A stretch of 7,293 nucleotides of DNA, taken from assembly GCA_024640925.1 (NCBI GenBank), contig JAHEEB010000194.1:1-7293 (forward strand), in the 5' to 3' direction. Shown in pieces: positions 1-7,286 of this stretch. Below the pieces are notes generated by a model. That model did no database searches. It saw only the letters and a list, made by a program, of their open reading frames with translations, and was not told where the DNA came from. A program made the position numbers and the translations under genes. The DNA comes from Bacteroidota bacterium. Its GTDB lineage: Bacteria > Bacteroidota > Bacteroidia > Bacteroidales > UBA10428. Position 1 is the first letter of the stretch. Each line of letters opens with the position of its first letter.

Positions 1-331
1 CATAATATTTAAAAGTGTGATAGTTTTTGTCAATATCCTCATGTTCTACACCTATCATCCCTGTGGCAGGATATGCCAAATATCTAGTAAGATTGGCATC
101 ACAATTGGAACAAAAGGTATTGTATGATAATCCTTTCAATGTATTACCAGAATTCCCATCAACAACCGTTAAATTTTTAACACTTCTATTATTATTACAT
201 AGATAATCTGAACCGTTAACATCAGCTTCAATATGAGTTTTAACAGTAAAAATATTTTCAAGCTGTCCCTGTGCCATCAAATAGTTTGAGCACATTATTA
301 GACCAATCAACAACAGAAAATAATTTTTCAT
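1..331 (-). CDS. Small secreted protein, N-terminal 110 residues (3' end beyond window)
   Basis: An open minus-strand frame begins with ATG at 331-329 and runs off the window edge at base 1 with no stop. The product starts MKNYFLLLIGLIMC and continues to LMA|QGQ, a clear Sec signal peptide with likely signal peptidase I cleavage after Ala20. The Cys at residue 14 is preceded by Met, so it is not a good lipobox. The visible mature part (about 90 residues) is polar and Asn-rich, with a CSNC (CxxC) motif near residues 74-77 and another Cys near 45; disulfide bonding is possible. I recognise no family and propose no function. It lies 25 bases after the lipoprotein gene on the same strand, so it is probably the next gene of the same operon. 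G+C is low (18 of 60 bases in 1-60). The reading frame and export are well supported; the role is unknown. Confidence 0.8.
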   Translation of the reverse strand, partial: MKNYFLLLIGLIMCSNYLMAQGQLENIFTVKTHIEADVNGSDYLCNNNRSVKNLTVVDGNSGNTLKGLSYNTFCSNCDANLTRYLAYPATGMIGVEHEDIDKNYHTFKYY

Positions 332-356
332 AGTAAGATTAATTTAGGGAAATTTC

Positions 357-806
357 TTAAAATTTAATTTTATAAGCTTCTGTTTCTAATTCATATTTGT
401 TGTTTTTAAACTCATAAATAAGGATTTTTAACCCCTTGTTTTCATTCACTACTAATTTAATATTCCATACATAAGAACATTCGCACCCGTTTGTTTCTTC
501 TGAAGACTTTAAATATGTTTTTAATGTGTTTCCAACAAGTGACAAACTATCTTTAGCAAGACATAAATAATCACCACTACCATAACTTAAATAACAAGTA
601 TCACCAACAAGCTCCATTAAAAGCGAACTACCTAAAACAGGGTTAACATTTAATGTGTCGCTAAAATCATAAGTAAAACATCCCGATCGTTGAATTTCTA
701 CAATTTTATAAACTTCTTTAGAAACAGTCTCAAAATTATCTTCACAAGAAAATAAGGTCGTAATTACGAGTAAAACTATTACAGAAGAGAAGATTTTCGT
801 TTTCAT
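357..806 (-). CDS. Small lipoprotein of unknown function
   Basis: The product is a predicted lipoprotein of 149 residues. The frame also allows an upstream ATG at 830 (157 residues). I prefer the ATG at 806 because it puts MKTKIFSS at the N-terminus, followed by a hydrophobic stretch and the lipobox LFSC, with the lipidated Cys at residue 21. The residues after it are E-D-N; acidic residues just behind the Cys resemble the lipoprotein export signal that sends Bacteroidota lipoproteins to the outer face of the outer membrane, but this is only suggestive. Five further Cys (residues 43, 71, 82, 108 and 110 from this start) include a CEC motif, so disulfides are possible. The mature chain of about 129 residues alternates short polar and hydrophobic runs (for example YKIVEIQ, WNIKLVV, LKILIYEF), consistent with a small beta-sandwich or lipocalin-like fold; that is inference. 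It follows the giant gene and precedes the next secreted protein by 25 bases. Base composition is markedly AT-rich (16 G+C of 60 in 421-480). Confidence 0.85.
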   Translation of the reverse strand: MKTKIFSSVIVLLVITTLFSCEDNFETVSKEVYKIVEIQRSGCFTYDFSDTLNVNPVLGSSLLMELVGDTCYLSYGSGDYLCLAKDSLSLVGNTLKTYLKSSEETNGCECSYVWNIKLVVNENKGLKILIYEFKNNKYELETEAYKIKF

Positions 807-867
807 ATCAGTATTTTTAAGAGTTGACATTTAAAACTTAATATTTCCATTTTAATTCATAACTAAT

Positions 868-3800
868 CTAATCAACAAACTTCATTATATATTTTTTTTC
901 TGTGCTAGGCAATGTTTTTTCAGGAAGTGTGTATTTGATGTTCACCGGATAATTACCTGGAATGAGAGGTATGAAATCCGAATTAAGTAAATTTTTTGAT
1001 TGGCCTTCAGGTATTTCATTTAAATAAGTATTCACAATTTTATTTTGTAATAAACACATATATTCATAAGTGTATTTTGCAATGTAATTTTTCATTCCAG
1101 ATAAAACAATTACATCACTACTTGAACCCAGATTTATTTCATCTTCTGAAAGTCTTCTTGTACCTTCGCTTTGAAACAAATATGATGTTAAGGAAGGTAA
1201 TTCTAATGGTTTAGCTCCAATTGCAGCCATGTTTGCCGGGCTGAGGTTTAACAGAGGGCTAATGTAAGTGTTATACCAGGTTGTCTCTGATAAAATTGGC
1301 ACACACTTAATCATTGTTCCATCAATAAGATTTACGACTTCGTAATTATCAAACCTCTCTCCATTAATATTCACTGTAAGGCTATGTATAAGTGGGTTTT
1401 CAAGTTCCCAAGTTATTGCATCAGAGTATGACAATCCGTTCAATTTCTCACTAAACGTATTATAATTACTTGTCCTGAATTCCATCCCATAAATTACCTT
1501 CTCTTGTAACTCGGTTCTGCTTTCTTCAGCAGTTTGAGTGGTTACATCCACATCGGCTGAATAACCTTCGGATTCCACTGTTTGTGTTTCAGTTTCCTGT
1601 TCAACATTCTCATCGGCTGATGTGGCAGTATTTGCAGGAATATTAACCAGTTCAAGCCTGTATATAGTGTTATTGCCAATTGTTTGAGGGATTGACAAAT
1701 TAACCTGGTTATTGACATCGTCATAGGAATAAGCAAAATATGTGGCTGTTCCTCCGGAAACCGGAACTATTCTGGCTTTTTGCACCCATTCACTACCCGG
1801 ATTAAACAAATTGGTTCGTCCCTGGTAAAGTTTCACAAAATTGGTTGTTGCTTCCGTTTTATAATAGTTGAATGCCCTGTAGCCCGGATAGCTATATTGT
1901 ACAGTATGCTGAGGTATATAATCGGGTTCTATGCCGGTTCTAAAGCTTACATCTTTCGATTCGGAGGATACGACACCGTTTTTGCTCACTGTAAACCAAT
2001 CACCGTTCTTGTATTCTTCGAATATTACCCTGACATCTGCTTTCAGATCAGTCTCTCCCGGCAATATTTCTTTTGATAGAAAAACCAGCACATCATTGCG
2101 ATCATTCCATGTATAACTTCCTTTAACAGGTTGCCCCGCAGCAGTACCTACTTTAAAATAATCCAGTTTTATCCGGTATTGTCGGGTTTTATTGTTTTCA
2201 TCCTCGAATTCGATAGTTTCTCCAACCGGCAAATTAAATAATACCTGAGGGGTAGTGAAAACACTTACATCGGTTTCGGAATTGGCTGGTTTAACTTCAG
2301 AAATAATAGTCATTCCGCCAAAGGGATTTGCTGCCACCAACTTGCATTGTTCACCTATTTCGAATTCAAAATCGAAGTCGCCATTGACTTTTCCGTTAAG
2401 GATTTTATAATGGCCAACTACTGCACCTTTCATCCAAAATGGATTTGGGGCTTTAGCCTCAAGAAGCGCTGCTACTCCCATATCAAAAATTTCATAATTA
2501 CCTGAGTAGAATGGCAGGTCAACCTCAATTCCAACATTGGCAGCTATCCATCCATAGGCTTGTCCTTCGGCATACCAGCCATTAATACCTAAAGCACCGC
2601 TTCTGTTCTCGCATGTGCGGTTACCATTGTTTTTCATAAGGATGTCAAAACCCAATCCGCACCCAAAACGGCCATAAAACATCAACCATTTACGATCCCC
2701 GGTATCGAAATTAAACCCTGCTCCAAAAGCAAAACCTTTTCCGGTTGTCAATTCAAGTGTACTTCTTTCCGTTGGATATGCCTTGTCATCACTTGAAAGT
2801 CCTGATAAAACCTCTGTGGGAGGTAAAGGCATGCCTGGTATATCCGTTCCGGCCATAAAGTAATTGGTCATTTTTGCCAGGTTCAGAACGTTTATCCCAT
2901 TCGGATTTTCAGGAGTACCCAGGTTTACATACCAATACGAAGGCTGGAAATGCATTACTCCCCATCCGGCTTTTCCACCGGGACCAATGCCCTTAATAAT
3001 TCCGCCGGCTATATCTGCGTAAATGTCGAAATTTGCATGGAAACATTTGTTCGGAAAATCATAGAGCATAGATATATTCCCATACAATTGCGAACTTTCT
3101 GTTTCTTTTGGTATTTGTACTTCCCCGGAAGTATGCTGAATGACATACTTGGCTTTATCCAATATGCCACTGGTATTCACTTCAAAATTATTGGTTGCAA
3201 AATACGCATTGCCCGTAAAGCCAATTTGGTTTATCCCACCATCTGGCTGGAAATTAATCATAAACTCAGCATCGCCGTTCATGGTGTTCTCGCTTCCGGA
3301 TAGACCGAATTTAACAGAAGCTTTCAGGGCAAGTCCGCTTGTCTTATCGGGAGAATAAACAATACCGGAAAGGCTCCTGCTTATTTCAGAAGCTGTTGTA
3401 TCAGAAATAGAGCTTTGCCGGACATGATAAAAAGCTCCGCCACCAAATCCATAAACTGCTATAGGGCCAACAGGTAATCCTTTTGTTGAGGCAAACAAGG
3501 CATCGGCATACCAGTAACGATAATCATTGACATTACCGAATAATGCGGATGCCTGCATTTCAAAACCTGCAAAGTTGGCCTTTAGTTCACCTTTGAACCC
3601 ATTTCCATATATCTTGTCCCCCTTCATAAAAAGAACACTTCCATACAGACTGAATGCATTGGGTTTTGAAATATCTACACTTAACAGCCCTATATCAATT
3701 CCGTCATATTTCCACTTTGAGTCTTCTTTTTTACCCCACAGAGTAAACAAACCATCTCCGGCAAATGCCCCATCAATATCGCCGGTGAAATGTACATTCA

Positions 3801-5355
3801 ATCCTACAGTTAACCCTACACGGTTATCATCATTTACAATTCCAACCTCAGTTATAGTTACCGGGAATTTTGAGAAACGGTTTTGCTGGCTTCCATATGA
3901 AATCTGATCAACAGAAAAATAGGGAGATGCCGTCTGAATGTGCATACCCTGGAAAGTTAATCTCAGAAGTTCCAGTTTAGGCGAGGTTGTATCCACTTTT
4001 TCTGTCGGAGCTTTTACGGTTAGCATTCCATTCAGGCAAAGTGAAGGGACAAAGTATTTATCCGTTGCTGAAATAGTGAGTGATGAATTTGGTTCGAGCA
4101 TTAAATCGGCAGCCCATAATGGCAGTTGCAGGGTATCAGCAAAACCAGCTGTGAAAGCATATGTCCCATTTAAACCGATAGTAGCGCTATAGTTCAATAA
4201 ATTATTATCCTTCAGAAGAGGAACTCTTACCTGCCCGCTAAAACCGGCAGAGACAAGCTGGTTTGTCTGTATGTCAATGGAAAGACTTTTTACTGAAAAA
4301 TCCCAACCGCTCAAATCACCTTCATCAAGGTTTAACAGATCCGTAGCCCCTAACAGGGCAGTAAATCCGAGTTCATCAATCAGAAGGTTCTGCGCATAAA
4401 AACTTAACCGCCCGCTTAAAAGACTATCAGAATAAGTGGAGTCGGAAAGAGATACTCCGGCTTTCGCGGCGGCTGCACTGTCAGCGCTTAGTTCATTGTC
4501 TGTCTTTTTTCTGAACTGCGGGGGCATTCTTACCTGTGCCTCCTGTATGTAAAACCCCTGCCAGATGTTGGGATTTCCATCAATAAAATAATCAGTAGAA
4601 TGTTTTTCTGTAAAATGTATGTTTGCTGGGTTTTTAAAATCGCTTAAATCAAATACTGCATTGGTAACACTAAACCCAACTCCTTTCAATGGTTTTAATT
4701 GGAAAGGTTCGATAGATACACCTACCATCAGGTCGTTCCAATCAGTAATAGTTGTTCGAAAGGATGTCCTCAGCGCCTCATTACGGGTAGTTCCATCGGG
4801 ATTTTCCGGAACAAACAGGGTGCTGTCAAAAACAATGTCAGCTACAACATTCATCTCCTTGAATCCGTTGCAATCCCATACAACATTTGTATTTCCGGAG
4901 CCACGCAAAATCATAGTTGTATTTGCAGATAATTCAACTGCAAAATCCGAAACGAGATAGAGTTTAACAGAATCTTTTACCCCACCAGAAAAACTAAATG
5001 GAATGTCAACTCCCTTAAATGCAACTTTCTTCGTTGTGCCAGGTATTGTAAATGCCATATAAGCATCTAAATATCCCTTGCCATTTCGGATTTTAATCTG
5101 ATGAACAGCAATAGCATAATTTTCAGCTTCTTTATCGTCCTGGGTTGCAATACCTACAGGCAAATCAATAGTGTATAGGGAATCTAGTGTATTAATAAAA
5201 CGATCGGCTGATTTTATTTCCTCTAATAAACGAAAAGCAAAATTAACCTCAGCTGTATCTTCCTGAACTGTTGTGCCATCGAATCCTAAAACTGATATAG
5301 CAGAAGAAAAACAAATAAAGACAAGAATTGTAATCTGTCGTAAGAGGTTTTTCAT
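868..5355 (-). CDS. Giant exported beta-rich protein with Ig-like module, likely cell-surface
   Basis: The product has about 1,495 residues. I chose ATG 5355 over the in-frame ATG 5379 because it gives an N-terminus MKNLLRQITILVF with a hydrophobic core ending near VLG|FDG, a normal Sec signal peptide; the longer form prepends MPQIPSPI. Residue numbers here count from 5379. Residues 80-560 are strand-rich with many Asp/Asn turns. Residues 575-660 are Gly/aromatic-rich (GNGFKGEL, YRYWYADALF, YGFGGGAFYH). Residues 930-1015 form a second block (GWYAEGQAYGW, PNPFWMKG, GKVNGDFDFEFEIG). Residues 1026-1149 look like a Big_5/SbsA Ig-like module (VKPANSETDVSVFTTPQVLF, closing in FRTG). A second module, about 1150-1304, closes in FRTS and contains the acidic linker 1251-1292. 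Residues 1305-1503 are unassigned. No catalytic motif or transmembrane segment after the signal is evident. From memory, similar Gly/aromatic blocks recur in large uncharacterised Bacteroidota proteins. It follows the barrel gene by 30 bases, so the two are probably co-expressed. A structural, adhesive or surface role is inference. Confidence 0.93.
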   Translation of the reverse strand: MKNLLRQITILVFICFSSAISVLGFDGTTVQEDTAEVNFAFRLLEEIKSADRFINTLDSLYTIDLPVGIATQDDKEAENYAIAVHQIKIRNGKGYLDAYMAFTIPGTTKKVAFKGVDIPFSFSGGVKDSVKLYLVSDFAVELSANTTMILRGSGNTNVVWDCNGFKEMNVVADIVFDSTLFVPENPDGTTRNEALRTSFRTTITDWNDLMVGVSIEPFQLKPLKGVGFSVTNAVFDLSDFKNPANIHFTEKHSTDYFIDGNPNIWQGFYIQEAQVRMPPQFRKKTDNELSADSAAAAKAGVSLSDSTYSDSLLSGRLSFYAQNLLIDELGFTALLGATDLLNLDEGDLSGWDFSVKSLSIDIQTNQLVSAGFSGQVRVPLLKDNNLLNYSATIGLNGTYAFTAGFADTLQLPLWAADLMLEPNSSLTISATDKYFVPSLCLNGMLTVKAPTEKVDTTSPKLELLRLTFQGMHIQTASPYFSVDQISYGSQQNRFSKFPVTITEVGIVNDDNRVGLTVGLNVHFTGDIDGAFAGDGLFTLWGKKEDSKWKYDGIDIGLLSVDISKPNAFSLYGSVLFMKGDKIYGNGFKGELKANFAGFEMQASALFGNVNDYRYWYADALFASTKGLPVGPIAVYGFGGGAFYHVRQSSISDTTASEISRSLSGIVYSPDKTSGLALKASVKFGLSGSENTMNGDAEFMINFQPDGGINQIGFTGNAYFATNNFEVNTSGILDKAKYVIQHTSGEVQIPKETESSQLYGNISMLYDFPNKCFHANFDIYADIAGGIIKGIGPGGKAGWGVMHFQPSYWYVNLGTPENPNGINVLNLAKMTNYFMAGTDIPGMPLPPTEVLSGLSSDDKAYPTERSTLELTTGKGFAFGAGFNFDTGDRKWLMFYGRFGCGLGFDILMKNNGNRTCENRSGALGINGWYAEGQAYGWIAANVGIEVDLPFYSGNYEIFDMGVAALLEAKAPNPFWMKGAVVGHYKILNGKVNGDFDFEFEIGEQCKLVAANPFGGMTIISEVKPANSETDVSVFTTPQVLFNLPVGETIEFEDENNKTRQYRIKLDYFKVGTAAGQPVKGSYTWNDRNDVLVFLSKEILPGETDLKADVRVIFEEYKNGDWFTVSKNGVVSSESKDVSFRTGIEPDYIPQHTVQYSYPGYRAFNYYKTEATTNFVKLYQGRTNLFNPGSEWVQKARIVPVSGGTATYFAYSYDDVNNQVNLSIPQTIGNNTIYRLELVNIPANTATSADENVEQETETQTVESEGYSADVDVTTQTAEESRTELQEKVIYGMEFRTSNYNTFSEKLNGLSYSDAITWELENPLIHSLTVNINGERFDNYEVVNLIDGTMIKCVPILSETTWYNTYISPLLNLSPANMAAIGAKPLELPSLTSYLFQSEGTRRLSEDEINLGSSSDVIVLSGMKNYIAKYTYEYMCLLQNKIVNTYLNEIPEGQSKNLLNSDFIPLIPGNYPVNIKYTLPEKTLPSTEKKYIMKFVD
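1504..1629 (-). other. Acidic Thr/Glu-rich linker inside the giant protein
   Basis: Codons 1251-1292 of the giant protein encode a low-complexity stretch dominated by Glu, Thr, Gln, Asp and Ser (for example QETETQTVESEG), with no hydrophobic core pattern. It falls between a strand-like segment (YRLELVNIPA) and another (VIYGMEFRTS) that otherwise read as neighbouring strands of one domain. The simplest reading is a flexible, surface-exposed loop insertion rather than an inter-domain boundary. The composition is seen directly; the loop interpretation is inference. Confidence 0.6.
1521..1620. repeat. Degenerate 60-bp-period direct repeat in the linker
   Basis: The 10-mer catcggctga occurs at 1551-1560 and again at 1611-1620, exactly 60 bases (20 codons) apart and in the same frame; both encode Ser-Ala-Asp. 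At the same 60-base offset, 1531-1535 and 1591-1595 share agttt, and 1544-1547 and 1604-1607 share acat. Over the 40 bases compared (1521-1560 against 1581-1620) I count 25 matches. This fits an old tandem duplication of a 20-codon unit that has since diverged. Low-complexity coding sequence could give part of the similarity by chance. Confidence 0.4.
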
Positions 5356-5385
5356 TATTGGGCTGGGAATTTGTGGCATTTGGGA

Positions 5386-7131
5386 CTATGGTTTTGATGA
5401 TTCTTTGGGTTTTATGATATTGAAGTTGTATGCATATCCAAAAGATATGGTACTATTTGTGTAAGTTATATCCTGCCCTGGTTTTTTTCGTGTCTGAAAA
5501 AGAAGGCTTAGATTGAAATTATGTTGTTTTTTAATAGTGTAAGCTGAACCTGCCCGGATATTAAAAACATTTGAATTGGTTACAGTTCCAGTCCTTGATG
5601 TATTAAAAGCAAAATTTAAAGATGTCCTGAGTGTCTTGTCAAGAAGTAGCTTGCTTATATTAATTGAAGGTCCCCAGGTTGTTGTGTTGATTTCTGCCAG
5701 GTTGTTCCGGTTAAAGTTGATCGATGAGCTAATGCTTAAATTTTGTGGTGTAAGCGATAAGATATGTGAAGCAGAAGCATTATAAAAGTCTGATGAATTT
5801 GTGGAATCTGTTCCTGTAGATTCATTAGAAGATTGATAAGTAAGGTTTAAACTTAAGGTTTGACGGCGATCTTTATTTCCAGATAACACATAGCTTGTAT
5901 TCAGGTTGTAATTCGATGAAATCTGTCGATAGTTGAGCGTATCCAAGGTTTCCAGAGGTGTAGACTGGTTTATATAATCAAAAGAGGAACGCACATTGGT
6001 GTAGCTGGTAAAATTGGAATAAGACATATTTACATTCAGCTTTTCGCCCGGCACTATATTTATATTTCCCGAACCTACAAAGCGGGTGTTATTATTCAGC
6101 TTGCTGTTTTGGATATTATCCCTCTGTATACCAGTGTTTGCTGATAAGTTTAGCTTATTTTTCAGCATGTTCACTGAAAAATTCACTGTTGCATTTTCCG
6201 TGTTGTTGGTAAAATAATAAGAACCGAGGGTACGATATTCCGGGTCAACCCGCTCATAGCCTAATCCAACCGAGAATTTCTCGCGAGAATATGTCACATT
6301 GGCTTTTATGGCTTTGCGATGAATGGTTGTGGTTCTGATTGGCATAAACCATGTTGGTGGCTTTAAAATGCTTTTCCCTGATGAATCGGAACTATTCCTG
6401 GTATCGGTGGTTAAATAACTGCTGGCATATTCAGTTGTAAATACAAGGTTCTTTGCTATGCTTTTCCCTGCCATAATTGACATCACCGTATTCTCTTCCG
6501 GTAAAATCTGAAGTGCAACGGGGACACTGTCAATGGAAGATGCCCTGTCGCCTGACCGAAACATGATTAAATCAAGATAGTCCTGGTTATTCACGACACC
6601 CACCTTTATACCATAACCTACACGGCTATATGATGGTATTTGTTGTGGCCTTGATGTATCGTATTCAATGGCTTTTCGTAATCTTCCAAACATAAGGCTG
6701 GCACGAACAATACCGGGCGGGTCAATCTCGGCACCAATACCACAAAACAAATGTCCATTCAGGGTATAGGGGGAGAAATTCATGCTGGCATAACCGATAT
6801 GTGTGCGTACCCATTTGTATGAAGGGTGAATGCCAAACTGGTTAAACGGATAAGAAAAATTCCCCATCCTATTCGCATAAACGAAAGTAAGGGGAATGTT
6901 GACACCTAAATACGTGAAATTCAACGATCCGGAATAATACCCGGTATAATCAGAGTTTGTAATAGTATCGGCATGTGCAAATGTGAGAATTTGGTTGGCA
7001 GATACATAGCCACCAATAGTCGGCCTTTTCTGTTTACCAATTTGTTCTATATCTTGCGAATGTACATAACAAGTAGAAACAGCTATTAAAGCAAATGAGA
7101 GTGTTACTGATATTTTTGAGAACAATTTCAA
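5386..7131 (-). CDS. Outer-membrane beta-barrel protein, TTG start
   Basis: The product has 581 residues. The N-terminus MKLFSKISVTLSFAL to YVHS|QD is a Sec signal peptide with likely cleavage after Ser25. The remainder is almost entirely alternating-residue strands 8-12 long separated by Asn/Ser/Asp turns, typical of an integral outer-membrane barrel (for example YSGSLNFTYLGVNIPLTFVY at 66-85, KFSVGLGYERV at 285-295, KLNVNMSYSNF at 364-374). The chain ends in a strand TISFGYAYNF (561-570) plus a short polar tail. A distinctive block at about 95-160 (FNQFGIHPSYKW, ASMNFSPYTLNGH, MFGRLRKAIEYD) resembles, from memory, a recurring Bacteroidota barrel family of unknown function. There is no TonB box or plug domain and no OmpA domain, and it is far longer than PorP/SprF proteins. 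The only sensible start is TTG at 7131-7129: upstream in frame there is no ATG or GTG start before the TGA at 7197-7195 that would preserve the signal peptide. It is the first clear gene of the presumed operon and lies just ahead of the giant gene. It could serve as anchor, pore or exporter for that protein; this is inference. Confidence 0.9.
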   Translation of the reverse strand: MKLFSKISVTLSFALIAVSTCYVHSQDIEQIGKQKRPTIGGYVSANQILTFAHADTITNSDYTGYYSGSLNFTYLGVNIPLTFVYANRMGNFSYPFNQFGIHPSYKWVRTHIGYASMNFSPYTLNGHLFCGIGAEIDPPGIVRASLMFGRLRKAIEYDTSRPQQIPSYSRVGYGIKVGVVNNQDYLDLIMFRSGDRASSIDSVPVALQILPEENTVMSIMAGKSIAKNLVFTTEYASSYLTTDTRNSSDSSGKSILKPPTWFMPIRTTTIHRKAIKANVTYSREKFSVGLGYERVDPEYRTLGSYYFTNNTENATVNFSVNMLKNKLNLSANTGIQRDNIQNSKLNNNTRFVGSGNINIVPGEKLNVNMSYSNFTSYTNVRSSFDYINQSTPLETLDTLNYRQISSNYNLNTSYVLSGNKDRRQTLSLNLTYQSSNESTGTDSTNSSDFYNASASHILSLTPQNLSISSSINFNRNNLAEINTTTWGPSINISKLLLDKTLRTSLNFAFNTSRTGTVTNSNVFNIRAGSAYTIKKQHNFNLSLLFQTRKKPGQDITYTNSTISFGYAYNFNIIKPKESSKP

Positions 7132-7172
7132 AATGTAAGGTAGTTTTTGGAATTTGGTATTTTTTTTCGCTA

Positions 7173-7207
7173 CAAATAAAAGGAGCGCGGTTACTCAACT
7201 TTCCAAA
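7173..7207 (-). promoter_or_regulatory. Weak candidate Bacteroidota-type promoter for the barrel operon
   Basis: Read on the minus strand, TTTG at 7207-7204 could be a -33 box and TTTATTTG at 7180-7173 a -7 box. The Bacteroidota consensus is TTTG and TAnnTTTG about 19-21 bases apart. The -7 candidate misses the conserved A, and the spacing here is 23, so the match is imperfect. Transcription would begin around 7166, leaving a leader of roughly 35 bases before the TTG start. If the operon begins further upstream, outside the window, this is not a promoter. Confidence 0.2.
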
Positions 7208-7211
7208 TGCG

Positions 7212-7286
7212 TGGCACTGGTTGCCAATTCCTCAGAATAGTTAAGACCACGCCCATACCGGGCATTGGCCTTGCTTCCGAGGAATT
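7212..7286. repeat. Nested inverted repeats in a G+C-rich segment upstream of the barrel gene
   Basis: An 8-base perfect inverted repeat, aattcctc at 7226-7233 and gaggaatt at 7279-7286, encloses an imperfect hairpin. In it 7243-7245 pairs with 7270-7272, 7047-type offsets aside 7247-7249 pairs with 7266-7268, and 7251-7254 (gccc) pairs with 7260-7263 (gggc) around a 5-base loop. A separate hairpin, tggca/tgcca with a 5-base loop, lies at 7212-7226. The surrounding 93 bases are 45 G+C (48%), well above the neighbouring genes. On the minus strand two frames are open from the window edge, ending at TGA 7197-7195 and TAA 7193-7191; on the plus strand a frame with ATG at 7207 is open to the edge. 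None can be chosen as coding. It could be a structured leader RNA, the tail of an upstream gene, or part of a dispersed repeat. The pairing is seen directly; the identity is unknown. Confidence 0.4.

Noticed and set aside
831..900. Internal promoter before the lipoprotein gene
   Set aside because: A TTTG and a TAnnTATG-like string are present on the minus strand but only about 10 bases apart, too close for the Bacteroidota -33/-7 arrangement in a very AT-rich stretch.
868..1000. Type IX secretion C-terminal domain at the end of the giant protein
   Set aside because: The end (GNYPVNIKY to KKYIMKFVD) superficially recalls a type A sorting domain, with GxY and terminal Lys-rich strand, but the usual upstream PNP-type motif and domain length are not evident. 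It is left unassigned.
1542..1736. Minus-strand open frame of 64 codons inside the giant gene
   Set aside because: It is an alternative frame of the same strand under the linker region, with Met/Leu/Ile-rich low-complexity composition and no supporting context.
996..4960. Plus-strand open frames of 61-126 codons opposite the giant gene (for example 2950-3303, 3527-3907, 4619-4960)
   Set aside because: They are antisense to a continuous 1,500-codon coding frame, overlap one another in different frames, and lack signal peptides or recognisable domains. They are shadows.
5386..7131. Barrel as a PorP/SprF-type partner of a type IX secretion substrate
   Set aside because: PorP/SprF proteins are roughly 300-350 residues; this one is 581 and I do not see their N-terminal pattern. 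Only the general arrangement is similar.
7161..7187. Rho-independent terminator near cgct...agcg with an adjacent T-run
   Set aside because: On the plus strand the T-run precedes the stem, and on the minus strand the stem is followed by A residues. The stem is only 4 bp with a 12-base loop, so it fits neither orientation.
7193..7246. Integron attC site
   Set aside because: Core-like heptamers occur (actcaac at 7193-7199; gttaaga at 7240-7246), but the second fits the consensus poorly, the span is short, the inner boxes are not complementary, and the flanking large operon is not cassette-like.
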